Assembly (NCBI RefSeq): GCF_036226405.1
Contig: NZ_CP108464.1
Location: 3,348,001 to 3,412,000 of the forward strand
DNA: 64,000 nucleotides
Source of the DNA: Streptomyces sp. NBC_01260
GTDB lineage: Bacteria; Actinomycetota; Actinomycetes; Streptomycetales; Streptomycetaceae
Direction: 5' to 3'
Numbering within the stretch: position 1 is the first letter of the stretch; every line of letters starts with the position of its first letter. Both the position numbers and the translations under genes were made by a program. Shown in pieces: positions 20,803 to 29,068 of this stretch. Under the pieces are notes generated by a model, which was not told where the DNA came from, did not search any database, and worked only from the letters and a program-made list of their open reading frames with translations.

Positions 20803-21255
20803 TCACCAGCGGTCCAGGGCGCGTTCGACCAGGACGAACCAGACGCTCTTGGCGGTCCGTACCCGCCCGCCGCGCGTCGTGGTCCCCCACCGATCGGTCA
20901 GGCTCTCCACGATGACGAGCCCGCGTCCGCTCTCCGCGTGCGGCGCGGCGCCCGGCCTCGGCAGCCGGTCCGGTTCGTCGTCGGTCACGTAGACCATGAC
21001 CTGACGCCGGTTCACCGTGACATCGACCCGGATGCGCGCCGACCGCGTATGGCAGTGCGCGTTGGACACCACCTCGCTCACGCACAACCGGGCGTCGTCG
21101 ATCAGCCCGGGGTGCTCGGTGGTCCGCAGCAACGTACCCACGAAGTCCCGCGCGACGCGGGGTGCGGTGGGGGTGTTCGGCGCGACGAGCCGGTAGCGCT
21201 CGCCGCGCTGCGGGAGGTACGGGGCGGGCGGGGGCGGAACGGTTACGGAGGTCAT
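20803..21255 (-). CDS. ATP-binding protein, HATPase_c_2 (anti-sigma-factor kinase-like)
   Basis: 150 aa single-domain GHKL ATPase resembling SpoIIAB/RsbW-type regulators common in Streptomyces. Bergerat-fold boxes: N-box SEVVSNAHCHT, G1-like VTDDEPDRLP and G2 ESGRGLVIVESLTDRWG. Proteins of this class sit next to XRE and DUF397 genes, as here (the divergent XRE gene starts 265 bp away), and are thought to act in sporulation or sigma-factor control. Target unknown. Confidence 0.85.
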   Translation of the reverse strand: MTSVTVPPPPAPYLPQRGERYRLVAPNTPTAPRVARDFVGTLLRTTEHPGLIDDARLCVSEVVSNAHCHTRSARIRVDVTVNRRQVMVYVTDDEPDRLPRPGAAPHAESGRGLVIVESLTDRWGTTTRGGRVRTAKSVWFVLVERALDRW

Positions 21256-21409
21256 GGCGCGGTCTCCCTACGTGAATGGGTCTCCGGTACGTCGGCCGGT
21301 TCCGGTGAGGCGTGGCATCGGCCGGTCCCGTGCGAGGGCAACTCGCTTCCGGATGGCTGCACTTCGGCTCACCGAACCGTGGTGGTCGACACCACTGGAC
21401 GTTAGGGTC

Positions 21410-21438
21410 AATACATGCACCGGTGCAAGGCTGCACCG
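21410..21438 (+). promoter_or_regulatory. Candidate XRE operator, copy 1
   Basis: AATACA followed by a perfect 12-bp palindrome TGCACCGGTGCA (21416-21427) and a further half-site TGCACCG (21432-21438). It lies 83 nt upstream of the XRE gene start. A closely matching copy stands at 22651-22683. Confidence 0.55.
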
Positions 21439-21520
21439 CAAGGATTCACGCCCAGGAGTGAACCCGTCGCACACGGACCAGGGCCCTGCGAGACTGCACA
21501 CGCGAACAGAAGAAGGTGAC

Positions 21521-22375
21521 ATGCCACCAAGGGACAACCCCACCGCACGCCAGGCCCGCCTGGGCAGCGAGCTGCGCAAGCTCCGCGAGCGCGCGGGCAG
21601 AACGGCCCGCGAGGCCGCCGGACGCATCTCCACCGACCAGGCCAGGATCAGCCATATCGAGGCCGGTCGCAGTGGCATCGGCGAGGAGCGGATTCGCCGG
21701 CTCGCGAGCTTCTACACCTGCGACGACGAAGCACTGATCGAGGCGCTGTGCGCGATATCCCGCGAGCACCGGGGCCAGTTCTGGTGGGACGAATACCGAG
21801 GCACACTGGCACCCGGATTCCTGAACATCGCGGAGCTTGAGCACCACGCGAGCCATATGCGGTGCCTCCAGTCCATGACACTGCCAGGACTGCTCCAGAC
21901 TCCGGCGTACTCCCGGGCCCTGTTCGACGGGGTGCTCCCGAAGCTGCCCGAGGACGAGGTCGCGGCACGCGTCGAGCACCGCATGCGCAGAAAGTCGGTG
22001 CTCGACCGCGACGAACCACCCGAGTTCGAGGCGATCATGCACGAGGCGAGCCTGCGCATGCGGGTCGGCGGTCGCAAGGTTGCCCGCGAGCAACTTGAGC
22101 ATCTGCTTGAGGCGACGGACCGGCCGGCCGTGACAGTCCGAGTGATTCCGTTCGCGAGCGAACAGTTCGTCGAAGTCACACAGACAGTGCTGTACGCGGG
22201 CGGAGTTGTGCCCCAGCTGGACACCGTGCACATCGACGCACCCTTCGGCGGCGTCCAGTTGGATGCCGCCGCCGATCTCCACCGGTACGGGATGCAGCTC
22301 GACTTCGCCCAGCGAGCCTGCCTGTCGCCCGAGGAGTCGCGCAGCTTCATTCACCACATCACACGGGACCTGTGA
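21521..22375 (+). CDS. XRE-family helix-turn-helix regulator with DUF5753 domain
   Basis: 284 aa. HTH at about residues 10-65 (LGSELRKLRERAGRTAREAA...STDQARISHIEAGRSG), followed by the DUF5753 effector domain with its hallmark MTLPGLLQTPAYSRA. ATG 21521 follows AGAAGGTGAC. The DUF397 gene starts 12 nt downstream. Such XRE/DUF397/ATPase trios are abundant in Streptomyces and influence development (family knowledge); the specific role here is unknown. Confidence 0.9.
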   Translation: MPPRDNPTARQARLGSELRKLRERAGRTAREAAGRISTDQARISHIEAGRSGIGEERIRRLASFYTCDDEALIEALCAISREHRGQFWWDEYRGTLAPGFLNIAELEHHASHMRCLQSMTLPGLLQTPAYSRALFDGVLPKLPEDEVAARVEHRMRRKSVLDRDEPPEFEAIMHEASLRMRVGGRKVAREQLEHLLEATDRPAVTVRVIPFASEQFVEVTQTVLYAGGVVPQLDTVHIDAPFGGVQLDAAADLHRYGMQLDFAQRACLSPEESRSFIHHITRDL

Positions 22376-22386
22376 TAATCCGCAGC

Positions 22387-22587
22387 ATGAACACAGAGAT
22401 TGAGTGGCAGAAGTCGTCTTTCTCGGGGGGCGGCGGAGAGCAGTGCGTCGAGGTGGCTCAGCACGCCGAGCAGATCCTGATGCGCGAAAGCGACGATCCC
22501 GGCGCGGTGACCACCACCAGCCGCGCAAAGTTCGCCGCGTTCATCAAGGGCGTCAAGGCCGGCGAGTTCGACCACTTCGCCCAGTAA
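22387..22587 (+). CDS. DUF397 small protein
   Basis: 66 aa. Has the family signature WQKSSFSGGGGEQCVEVA and an internal SRAKFAAFIKGVKAGEFD. It is immediately downstream of, and surely co-transcribed with, the XRE gene; DUF397 proteins act as partners of the XRE/DUF5753 regulator. Followed by a terminator. Confidence 0.88.
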   Translation: MNTEIEWQKSSFSGGGGEQCVEVAQHAEQILMRESDDPGAVTTTSRAKFAAFIKGVKAGEFDHFAQ

Positions 22588-22610
22588 AGCCTTCAGCCCC
22601 GAGGTCTGCC

Positions 22611-22638
22611 GAGCCCCCTGCCCGACGGCGGGGGGCTC
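22611..22638 (+). terminator. Terminator after XRE-DUF397 pair
   Basis: GAGCCCCC (22611-22618) pairs with GGGGGCTC (22631-22638), 12-nt loop, followed by TTGTG; 24 nt after the DUF397 stop. Confidence 0.7.
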
Positions 22639-22650
22639 TTGTGCGTCTCG

Positions 22651-22683
22651 AATACATAGATGCACCGGAGCATGGTTGCACCG
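22651..22683 (+). promoter_or_regulatory. Candidate XRE operator, copy 2
   Basis: AATACAT, then TGCACCGGAGCA (22661-22672) and TGCACCG (22677-22683). Same two-element architecture and 16-nt register as the copy at 21416, here upstream of the hypothetical gene at 22841. Confidence 0.55.
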
Positions 22684-22840
22684 AAAACATCGGTGCCGCT
22701 ACCGTCACCGTACGTCGCCACCCCGGCCGGGCACACCGCCCGACCGCACTCGGTGACGCCGCAACTTCCCCTGCGTACAGGCCAATCGAGGGTCACGCGC
22801 CTATTCCGCGCGCCCGCACGCCGCGATCGGACGGTCGACC

Positions 22841-23245
22841 ATGCGTACGTCACCCCGCACCACCTCCGTAGAGGCCCGCGTCGAACGCGGCTTCCGGTTC
22901 GAAGTGCTCCGGTACTCCCCCGCGACCGGCTTCCTCCCGGAACCGGTCGACCTGCGCATCCTGCCCGGCCCCCGCGAGGCGATCCGCGCCATCCGCGTCC
23001 AGCTCCGCGCGAGCCACGTACTGGGGCTGACCCCACGCGAAACGGCGCGGGCGCTCTACTGGGCGGACCAGGGCGGCTGGGTACAGGCGCTCGGCGCACT
23101 CCATCGTGGCGAGCCCTGCGGATTCACCCTCCTGCTCCGCAGGGGGCGCCACATCGAGTGGCGCGTACGCCCCGTGCTCCACCTGACGCTCACGCCCCCG
23201 GCACCGGCGCACGGGGGGTTCAGTGAGGCCTTCTCGGCAACGTGA
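22841..23245 (+). CDS. Hypothetical protein, unknown family
   Basis: 134 aa, no domain recognised. The frame has strong G/C third-position bias, so it is likely a real gene. The middle (residues ~20-95) is amphipathic with a short helix RETARALYWADQGGWVQALGAL; the tail is Pro-rich. The antisense frame over the same stretch is also open but has poorer codon statistics. It shares an upstream motif with the XRE gene at 21521, suggesting control by that regulator. Confidence 0.6.
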   Translation: MRTSPRTTSVEARVERGFRFEVLRYSPATGFLPEPVDLRILPGPREAIRAIRVQLRASHVLGLTPRETARALYWADQGGWVQALGALHRGEPCGFTLLLRRGRHIEWRVRPVLHLTLTPPAPAHGGFSEAFSAT

Positions 23246-23344
23246 CAGTTGCGGAGTGTGACGGGGTGCGGGTGCCCGCTCGCGGCCCAGTTCTGCGGTG
23301 CCAGGGTGCCCAGGACGTCGGACTCGTTGCCGAACCAGCCTGAT

Positions 23345-23391
23345 GACGAGGCTGCGGGCCGTGCCTTCTCGGCGCGGCCCGCAGCCTCGTC
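23345..23391. terminator. Bidirectional terminator
   Basis: Perfect 17-bp stem (23345-23361 with 23375-23391; arm GACGAGGCTGCGGGCCG) between the convergent hypothetical gene and the flavoprotein gene; serves both strands. The remaining bases between the two genes show no other structure. Confidence 0.85.
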
Positions 23392-23472
23392 CGCGCCTCG
23401 CGAACGGGCAGCTCGGCTACAACGCCCGCGCGGCGTTCCCGAACATCCTCCGAGGTCGAAAGTCTCGCCCGC

Positions 23473-24756
23473 TCAGGACTTCGGCGCCACCTTCGAGAGC
23501 CCGTTGATGATGCGGTCCATCGCGTCGCCGCCCGTCGGGTCGGTGAGGTTGGCGAGCATCTTCAGGGTGAACTTCATCAGCAGCGGGTGCGTCAGGCCGC
23601 GCTGGGTGGCGACCTTCATGACCTTCGGGTTGCCGATCAGCTTCACGAAGGCGCGGCCCATCGTGTAGTAGCCGCCGTAGGTCTCCTTGAGCACCTTCGG
23701 GTAGTTGTTCAGGGCCAGTTCGCGCTGGGCCGGGGTCGAACGCGCGTGGGCCTGGACGATGACGTCCGCGGCGATCTGGCCCGACTCCATGGCGTACGCG
23801 ATGCCTTCGCCGTTGAACGGGTTGACCATGCCACCCGCGTCACCGACCAGCAGCAGACCCTTGGTGTAGTGCGGCTGACGGTTGAAGGCCATCGGGAGGG
23901 CGGCGCCGCGGATCGGCATCGTCATGTTCTCGGGGGTGTAGCCCCAGTCCTCGGGCATGGACGCGCACCACGCCTTGAGGACCTCGCGCCAGTCCAGCTC
24001 CTTGAAGGCGGAGGAGGAGTTGAGGATGCCGAGGCCGACGTTGGAGGTGCCGTCGCCCATGCCGAAGATCCAGCCGTAGCCGGGCAGCAGCCGGTCCTCG
24101 GCGCCCCGGCGGTCCCAGAGTTCCAGCCAGGACTCCAGGTAGTCGTCGTCGTGACGGGGCGAGGTGAAATACGTACGGACCGCGACGCCCATCGGGCGGT
24201 CCTCGCGGCGGTGCAGGCCCATCGCCAGAGAGAGCCGGGTGGAGTTGCCGTCGGCGGCGACGACGAGGGGGGCGTGGAAGGTGACCGGGGTCTTCTCCTC
24301 GCCGAGCTTCGCGTGCACGCCGGTGATCCGGCCGGTGCGGGGGTCGGTGATCGGGGCGCCGACGTTGCAGCGCTCGTACAGCCGCGCGCCGCCCTTCTGC
24401 GCCTGGCGGGCCAGCTGCTCGTCGAAGTCGTCGCGCTTGCGGACCAGCCCGTAGTCCGGGTAGGAGGCGAGATCCGGCCAGTCCAGCTGGAGCCGGACGC
24501 CGCCGCCGATGATGCGCAGGCCCTTGTTCCGGAGCCAGCCGGCCTCTTCGGAGATGTCGATGCCCATGGAGACGAGCTGCTTGGTGGCGCGCGGTGTGAG
24601 GCCGTCGCCGCAGACCTTCTCGCGAGGGAAGGCGGTCTTCTCCAGGAGGAGGACGTCGAGGCCCGCCTTGGCGAGGTAGTACGCGGTCGTGGAGCCGGCT
24701 GGGCCTGCCCCGACGACGATCACGTCCGCGCTGTGTTCGGACAGGGGCTCGGTCAC
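23473..24756 (-). CDS. Geranylgeranyl reductase family FAD-dependent oxidoreductase (MenJ-like)
   Basis: 427 aa. Rossmann FAD motif VIVVGAGPAGSTTAYYLAKAG at the N-terminus, CGDGLTPRA (the family's K-V-C-G-D-G loop) near residue 55, and the second FAD motif LLLVGDAGGMVNPFNGEGI near residue 290. The family saturates isoprenoid chains. Beside menG and near mqnA/mqnC, the likely substrate is the menaquinone side chain, giving partially hydrogenated MK-9 as in streptomycetes; this is inferred from context. GTG 24756 follows GGGAG. Confidence 0.82.
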   Translation of the reverse strand: MTEPLSEHSADVIVVGAGPAGSTTAYYLAKAGLDVLLLEKTAFPREKVCGDGLTPRATKQLVSMGIDISEEAGWLRNKGLRIIGGGVRLQLDWPDLASYPDYGLVRKRDDFDEQLARQAQKGGARLYERCNVGAPITDPRTGRITGVHAKLGEEKTPVTFHAPLVVAADGNSTRLSLAMGLHRREDRPMGVAVRTYFTSPRHDDDYLESWLELWDRRGAEDRLLPGYGWIFGMGDGTSNVGLGILNSSSAFKELDWREVLKAWCASMPEDWGYTPENMTMPIRGAALPMAFNRQPHYTKGLLLVGDAGGMVNPFNGEGIAYAMESGQIAADVIVQAHARSTPAQRELALNNYPKVLKETYGGYYTMGRAFVKLIGNPKVMKVATQRGLTHPLLMKFTLKMLANLTDPTGGDAMDRIINGLSKVAPKS

Positions 24757-24853
24757 GGTCGGATCTCCCGAAGACTCGAAATCGCGTGCCGCGCGGCACA
24801 TGTCCCGTGCAGTCTATGGGGGCCTGCTGATCAACCTCCCGAAGGGCTCCCCC

Positions 24854-25378
24854 ATGTCGATCGCGCCCCGCGCACTCCCTGCCGTACAGCTGCGTGTCCC
24901 GACCGACGAGGACGCGATGGCCTGGCACCGCGCCTTCGCCGACCCGGCGGTGATGGAGTTCCTCGGCGGCCGCCCGTCCGAACTGTCCCTGTACGAGGAG
25001 TGGACCGCCCGGCAGCGCAGACTCGACGCCGAACGAGGCTTCTGCCTGTGGACCGTGCTCGACGCGAACGGCGCGGTCGTCGGCTTCACCGGGGCGCAGC
25101 CGTGGCCGCAGACCGCGTACGGCCCGGTGGGCGAGATCGAGATCGGCTGGCGGCTGGCCCGTCCGGCCTGGGGCCGCGGCTACGTGACCGCGGCCGCGCA
25201 CCTCGCACTGGAGCGGCTGCGCGCGGCCGGGGTGGAGCGGATCGTGGCGACGGTCGACGAGCTCAACGAGCGGTCGGTCGCGGTGGCCCGGCGTCTCGGC
25301 ATGGAGCGGGCCGAGAGCTTCACGGCCCCCCGGTCGGGGCAGGAGGTGCGCTGCTTCCGGCTGGAGCTGGGACGGTGA
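24854..25378 (+). CDS. GNAT family N-acetyltransferase (RimJ/RimL type)
   Basis: 174 aa. Covers the Acetyltransf_3 fold: LRVPTDEDAMAWHRAFADP at the start, the acetyl-CoA loop LARPAWGRGYVTAAAHLALE in the middle, and NERSVAVARRLGMERAE near the end. ATG 24854 has a weak GAAGGG 9 nt upstream. Lone gene between two leftward menaquinone genes. Substrate unknown. Confidence 0.85.
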   Translation: MSIAPRALPAVQLRVPTDEDAMAWHRAFADPAVMEFLGGRPSELSLYEEWTARQRRLDAERGFCLWTVLDANGAVVGFTGAQPWPQTAYGPVGEIEIGWRLARPAWGRGYVTAAAHLALERLRAAGVERIVATVDELNERSVAVARRLGMERAESFTAPRSGQEVRCFRLELGR

Positions 25379-25404
25379 GCCGCTCCCCGTGAGGCCGGGG
25401 CCCG

Positions 25405-26106
25405 TCAGGCCCGGACGCCCCGGTGCAGCGCCACCACGCCGCCGGTGAGGTTGCGCCAGGCGACCTTCGACCAGCCGGCCTCCTGGAGCAGGGCGGCGAG
25501 CCCGGCCTGGTCGGGCCAGGCGCGGATCGACTCGGCGAGGTAGACGTACGCGTCGGGGTTGGACGACACCGCGCGCGCGACCGGCGGCAGCGCCCGCATC
25601 AGGTACTCGGTGTAGACGGTCCGGAACGGCGTCCAGACCGGCTGGGAGAACTCGCAGATGACGACCCGGCCGCCCGGCTTCGTCACCCGGTACAGCTCGC
25701 GCAGCGCCGCGTCCGTGTCCTGGACGTTGCGCAGCCCGAAGGAGATGGTCACCGCGTCGAACGTCTCGTCGCGGAACGGCAGCCGTGTCGCGTCGCCCGC
25801 GGTGAACGGCAGCCAGGAGTTGCGCCTCTTGCCCTCCTGGAGCATGCCGATGGAGAAGTCGCACGGCACGACGTACGCACCGGTCGCGGCGAACGGCAGC
25901 GAGGACGTCGCGGTCCCGGCGGCCAGGTCGAGGACCTTCTCCGCGGGCCGGGCGTGCACCGCCTTCGCGACCTCCTTGCGCCACAGCCGGGCCTGGCCGA
26001 GCGAGAGCACGTCGTTGGTGAGGTCGTAGTTCGCCGCCACGTCGTCGAACATCGAGGCGACTTCGTGCGGCTGCTTGTCCAGGGAGGCTCGGGTCACGTC
26101 TCCCAT
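25405..26106 (-). CDS. menG: Demethylmenaquinone methyltransferase
   Basis: 233 aa, UbiE/MenG class I SAM-dependent methyltransferase performing the last step of menaquinone synthesis. Signatures: [17 protein letters not shown], the SAM loop [12 protein letters not shown] and [20 protein letters not shown]. Start uncertain between ATG 26106 (no ribosome-binding site) and GTG 26097 ([18 protein letters not shown] very close). Acts on the product of the futalosine pathway genes mqnA and mqnC found in this window. Confidence 0.93.
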   Translation of the reverse strand: MGDVTRASLDKQPHEVASMFDDVAANYDLTNDVLSLGQARLWRKEVAKAVHARPAEKVLDLAAGTATSSLPFAATGAYVVPCDFSIGMLQEGKRRNSWLPFTAGDATRLPFRDETFDAVTISFGLRNVQDTDAALRELYRVTKPGGRVVICEFSQPVWTPFRTVYTEYLMRALPPVARAVSSNPDAYVYLAESIRAWPDQAGLAALLQEAGWSKVAWRNLTGGVVALHRGVRA

Positions 26107-26278
26107 TCAAGCAGTCCGCCCGGGGAGCGGCGGGGCGGGCCCGCCGTCCGGAGACCGGGCGACCGGTACGGCCGGGGCCGGGATGCGGACACGGATTTGA
26201 ATTCGGCTTCAACCTTTCCGGCCCGTGAGCTCTCAGTAACAGGAGGAGAGACCACCCACGGACCGTGAAGGGGGCCGG
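26107..26278. other. menG upstream / decayed locus promoter region
   Basis: No gene. Contains the menG promoter area and, rightwards, AACAGGAGGAGAG and GAAGGGGG, which look like leftover ribosome-binding sequences of the degenerate locus that follows. Confidence 0.4.
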
Positions 26279-26655
26279 ATGACCACGGGGCCCAGCCGGG
26301 GCGCCGACAAGCTTCGAGGAGTTCGCGCGGGCGAGTCAGCGCCGGCGGCAACGTCTTCCCCGTCGTCTTCTCGGCACGCCCCGAGAGCGATCGGAGTGTC
26401 GCTCCACAGGAAGCGCCCTGCCGCAACTACGCGGACAAGAAGCTGCGTTGCAAAGGGGCGATGCTTCCCGGCGGGATCGAGGCCCATACGGTGACCGTGG
26501 TCTCGGTCAGCGGTGACGAGGACACGAGAGGGCCCTCACCCGTCACCGCCGATCAACTGCTCGCCGTCGCAGGGAAACCCAGGTTCCTGAACCTCGTGAA
26601 GTACGCGGCGGCATACCCCATGGAAACGAAGGAGTACGCGGATCGTGTCGGCTGA
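26279..26655 (+). pseudogene. Degenerate ECF sigma factor (SigE-type) N-terminus joined to remnant of partner protein
   Basis: ATG 26279 follows GAAGGGGG and reads MTTGPSRGAD. In the next frame (from about 26311) the sequence reads SFEEFARASQRRR, a close fit to the first residues of SigE-family ECF sigma factors (typically ...FEEFVRAR). From about 26335 the third frame is open to the TGA at 26653, encoding a Cys-containing segment (PCRNYADKKLRCKGAMLPGG) ending in PVTADQLLAVAGKPRFLNLV, which resembles the C-terminal end of the exported proteins encoded beside such sigma factors. No single frame gives a full gene, so this is read as a deletion plus frameshift relic. The sigma identification rests on one short match. 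Confidence 0.5.
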
Positions 26656-27565
26656 GGTACGGAGAAGGCAGACACGGCGACGGGGCGGGGGGACCCGGCG
26701 GCGCTCGCGGCAGGAGCGTCACCGCCGCAGCCGGATAAGGCTGCTGGTCGCGGTCCTCGTGCCGACGGCGGTGATCTGCGTCGCGGTCGCGGCCGCGCCG
26801 CTGTGGACCGGCGGGGACGATCTGTCGACTGCGGCGGCCGCGTCCGGATCGGCCGGTTCCGTCAAGGACCCGCCTGCCTCGGCCTCCGCGTCCGGTCCCG
26901 GTTCAAAGGCAGGGGCGAGCACCGAGCCGAAGGCGAGAGCCAAGCCCAGCACGAAGACCAAGCCGGGTTCCGGCTCCGGCTCCGGGGCCGGTGGCCATCC
27001 GGTCATTCCCCCGTCCGGCCCCGGCACCTTCACGGTCGCCCGCGCGGGCGCGTCGGACACCGGCAGGGGCAACGCCTACCGGGTCGAGGTGGAGGACGGC
27101 TCCGGCGTCGATCCGGACGCGGCCGCCACCCAGATCGCCGGTTTCCTGGCCGCGCCGCGCGGCTGGGCGCACGGCGGGGAGCACTCGTTCCACCAGGTCT
27201 CGGAGGGTCCGGCGGGGCTGGTGGTCCGTATCGCCACGGCGGCGACCACCGACCGGATCTGCGGGAGGAGCGGTCTCGACACGCACGGCGAGGTCAACTG
27301 CCGCGTCGGCGTCGACGTCATGGTCAACCTCAAACGCTGGCAGACCGGTTCACCCGAATTCGACGGACCCCTCGCCGACTACCGGGCCCTCATCATCAAC
27401 CACGAAGTCGGCCACTGGCTCGGCCACGGCCACGAGACCTGCCCCGGCAAGGGCCGCCCCGCCCCCGCCATGATGCAACAGATCTACGGCCTCAAAGGAT
27501 GCGTCGCCAACGCCTGGCCCTACAACGCCAAAGGCCAGTACCTGAGCGGCCCGTCAGTCCCCTGA
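26645..27565 (+). CDS. DUF3152 secreted zinc-metalloprotease-like protein, copy 1
   Basis: 306 aa. Arg-rich N-terminus and one hydrophobic segment (IRLLVAVLVPTAVICVAVAAA, ~residues 30-50), then a Ser/Lys/Pro/Gly linker to ~125, then the DUF3152 domain with NHEVGHWLGHGHETC, a metzincin-like zinc site (three His plus catalytic Glu). The enzyme should face outside. GTG 26645 lies within the end of the preceding remnant, with AAGGAG 10 nt upstream. The last 318 nt are identical to the next gene. Confidence 0.85.
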   Translation: MSAEVRRRQTRRRGGGTRRRSRQERHRRSRIRLLVAVLVPTAVICVAVAAAPLWTGGDDLSTAAAASGSAGSVKDPPASASASGPGSKAGASTEPKARAKPSTKTKPGSGSGSGAGGHPVIPPSGPGTFTVARAGASDTGRGNAYRVEVEDGSGVDPDAAATQIAGFLAAPRGWAHGGEHSFHQVSEGPAGLVVRIATAATTDRICGRSGLDTHGEVNCRVGVDVMVNLKRWQTGSPEFDGPLADYRALIINHEVGHWLGHGHETCPGKGRPAPAMMQQIYGLKGCVANAWPYNAKGQYLSGPSVP

Positions 27566-28380
27566 GCCTCCTGCGGGCACCCGTCCCGCGCCCGCATCGC
27601 AGCCGAGTGGACTGAACCAATCCACGCCGGCAGCAGTCATTACAGAGGGGAGTACGGAACACTGGAGTACTGGGGAGGGGAGCGGATGTCCGGATCGGGC
27701 GTGCGTCGGCAGGGGCAGCGGGAACGCGGCCGGAACCGGCTTTTCATCATGGCCGTCGTTCCGGTCGTGCTGGTGGCGGCCACCGCGGTGGGGCTCCGGT
27801 GGAAGAGCGAGCGCTCGGGACCCGGCCCTTCGTCCTCCTCCAGCTCCTTCGCCGTCGCCCGCGCGGGCGCAACGGACACCGGCAGGGGCAACGCCTACCG
27901 GGTCGAGGTGGAGGACGGCTCCGGCCTGGACCCGGACAAGGCGGCCGCCGAGGTCACCCGCATCCTGGCCGCTCCCCGGGGCTGGTCGCACCACGGCGAG
28001 AACACCTTCCGCCAGGTCGCCGAGGGCCCGGCGGGCCTGGTCATACGCATCGCCTCCCCCCGGACCACCGACCGGATCTGCGGGAGGAGCGGTCTCGACA
28101 CGCACGGCGAGGTCAACTGCCGCGTCGGCGTCGACGTCATGGTCAACCTCAAACGCTGGCAGACCGGTTCACCCGAATTCGACGGACCCCTCGCCGACTA
28201 CCGGGCCCTCATCATCAACCACGAAGTCGGCCACTGGCTCGGCCACGGCCACGAGACCTGCCCCGGCAAGGGCCGCCCCGCCCCCGCCATGATGCAACAG
28301 ATCTACGGCCTCAAAGGATGCGTCGCCAACGCCTGGCCCTACAACGCCAAAGGCCAGTACCTGAGCGGCCCGTCAGTCCC
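27035..28380 (+). repeat. Tandem duplication with identical 3' segment (819-nt offset)
   Basis: 27244-27561 and 28063-28380 match base for base over 318 bp. A second, nearly identical block (27035-27108 and 27854-27927) has the same offset of 819. Between them 135 bp diverge by many substitutions but no indels, and the 5' thirds of the genes are unrelated. Pattern typical of gene conversion between tandem paralogues. Confidence 0.9.
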
Positions 28381-28384
28381 GTGA
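27686..28384 (+). CDS. DUF3152 secreted zinc-metalloprotease-like protein, copy 2
   Basis: 232 aa, shorter than copy 1 because the linker is nearly absent. N-terminal anchor (RLFIMAVVPVVLVAATAVGL, ~residues 18-38) followed by the DUF3152 domain with the same NHEVGHWLGHGHETC zinc site. The start ATG 27686 follows GGGGAGGGGAGCGG, a good ribosome-binding site. The C-terminal 106 residues are identical to copy 1. It lies 120 nt downstream of copy 1 and may be co-transcribed or have its own promoter. Confidence 0.85.
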   Translation: MSGSGVRRQGQRERGRNRLFIMAVVPVVLVAATAVGLRWKSERSGPGPSSSSSSFAVARAGATDTGRGNAYRVEVEDGSGLDPDKAAAEVTRILAAPRGWSHHGENTFRQVAEGPAGLVIRIASPRTTDRICGRSGLDTHGEVNCRVGVDVMVNLKRWQTGSPEFDGPLADYRALIINHEVGHWLGHGHETCPGKGRPAPAMMQQIYGLKGCVANAWPYNAKGQYLSGPSVP

Positions 28385-28407
28385 CACCGGACCGGGCGCC
28401 GCTGCGC

Positions 28408-29061
28408 TCAGCGCCGGCGGTACACCAGCCGCCCGGCAAGGACGGTGACCACGCAGGACGCCGCCCCCGCCGCGACGAGCGCGGCCTCGTCCGGCACGTC
28501 GAAAACCGCGAAGTCGGCGCGGGCACCGGTGACGAGCGGGGTGTGCACGGAGCCCGGCAGGTCACGGCCCACCGCGAACGGGTCCAGGTCCGGACCGCCG
28601 TCCGGGATGCCGGGGGCCGCGGCGGCGGGCACCTCGACCAGGCCCGAGCGGGACACGGCGGTACGGACGACCGGGTCGCGGAACGGGCCGGTGAGGTGTG
28701 TCGTGCCGTACCGCAGCATCTGCTGGAGACCCCGTCGTACGCTGCCCGCCCACCGAGTCGCGTCCAGCTCCCCCGCCAGCCGTGCGAACGCCTCGCCGGA
28801 CAGCGGATCGGTCCCGAGTTCGTCCGCCTCGCGCGGGTCGGGGTGGTAGCAGCGGGTGAGCAGCCATTCGGCGTGCCGCTGCCGAAGGCCCGGGGCGATG
28901 ACGCCCGGCCACTGCCGCACCCGCGCCGCCGGATGGGCGGCGGCGACCTCGTCGTACGGGCCGAGGGCGGTGATCCGGTCCCCCTCCACGGCCACCGCGC
29001 CCCGCCCGACGGCAGCCGCGCCGACCGGGAGAACCAGCGGCGCGGCGTGAACGGTCAGCAT
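28408..29061 (-). CDS. Truncated amidohydrolase-fold protein (imidazolonepropionase-like domain)
   Basis: 217 aa. N-terminal beta-sandwich of an amidohydrolase (GRGAVAVEGDRITALGPYDEVAA ... WPGVIAPGL) and a C-terminal piece (ADFAVFDVPDEAALVAAGAASCVVTVLAGRLVY), but the TIM barrel is largely missing and the metal-binding HxH that should follow PG(L/F) is absent (RQRHAEWLLT instead). It ends 8 nt from the mqnC stop, in the same direction, so it is probably the second gene of the mqnC operon. Likely non-catalytic; function unknown. Confidence 0.72.
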   Translation of the reverse strand: MLTVHAAPLVLPVGAAAVGRGAVAVEGDRITALGPYDEVAAAHPAARVRQWPGVIAPGLRQRHAEWLLTRCYHPDPREADELGTDPLSGEAFARLAGELDATRWAGSVRRGLQQMLRYGTTHLTGPFRDPVVRTAVSRSGLVEVPAAAAPGIPDGGPDLDPFAVGRDLPGSVHTPLVTGARADFAVFDVPDEAALVAAGAASCVVTVLAGRLVYRRR

Positions 29062-29068
29062 GACGGCG

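Noticed and set aside
22850..23212. Leftward open frame opposite the hypothetical gene at 22841
   Set aside because: The rightward frame has the better third-position G/C bias and a promoter-side shared operator; only one of the two is likely real.
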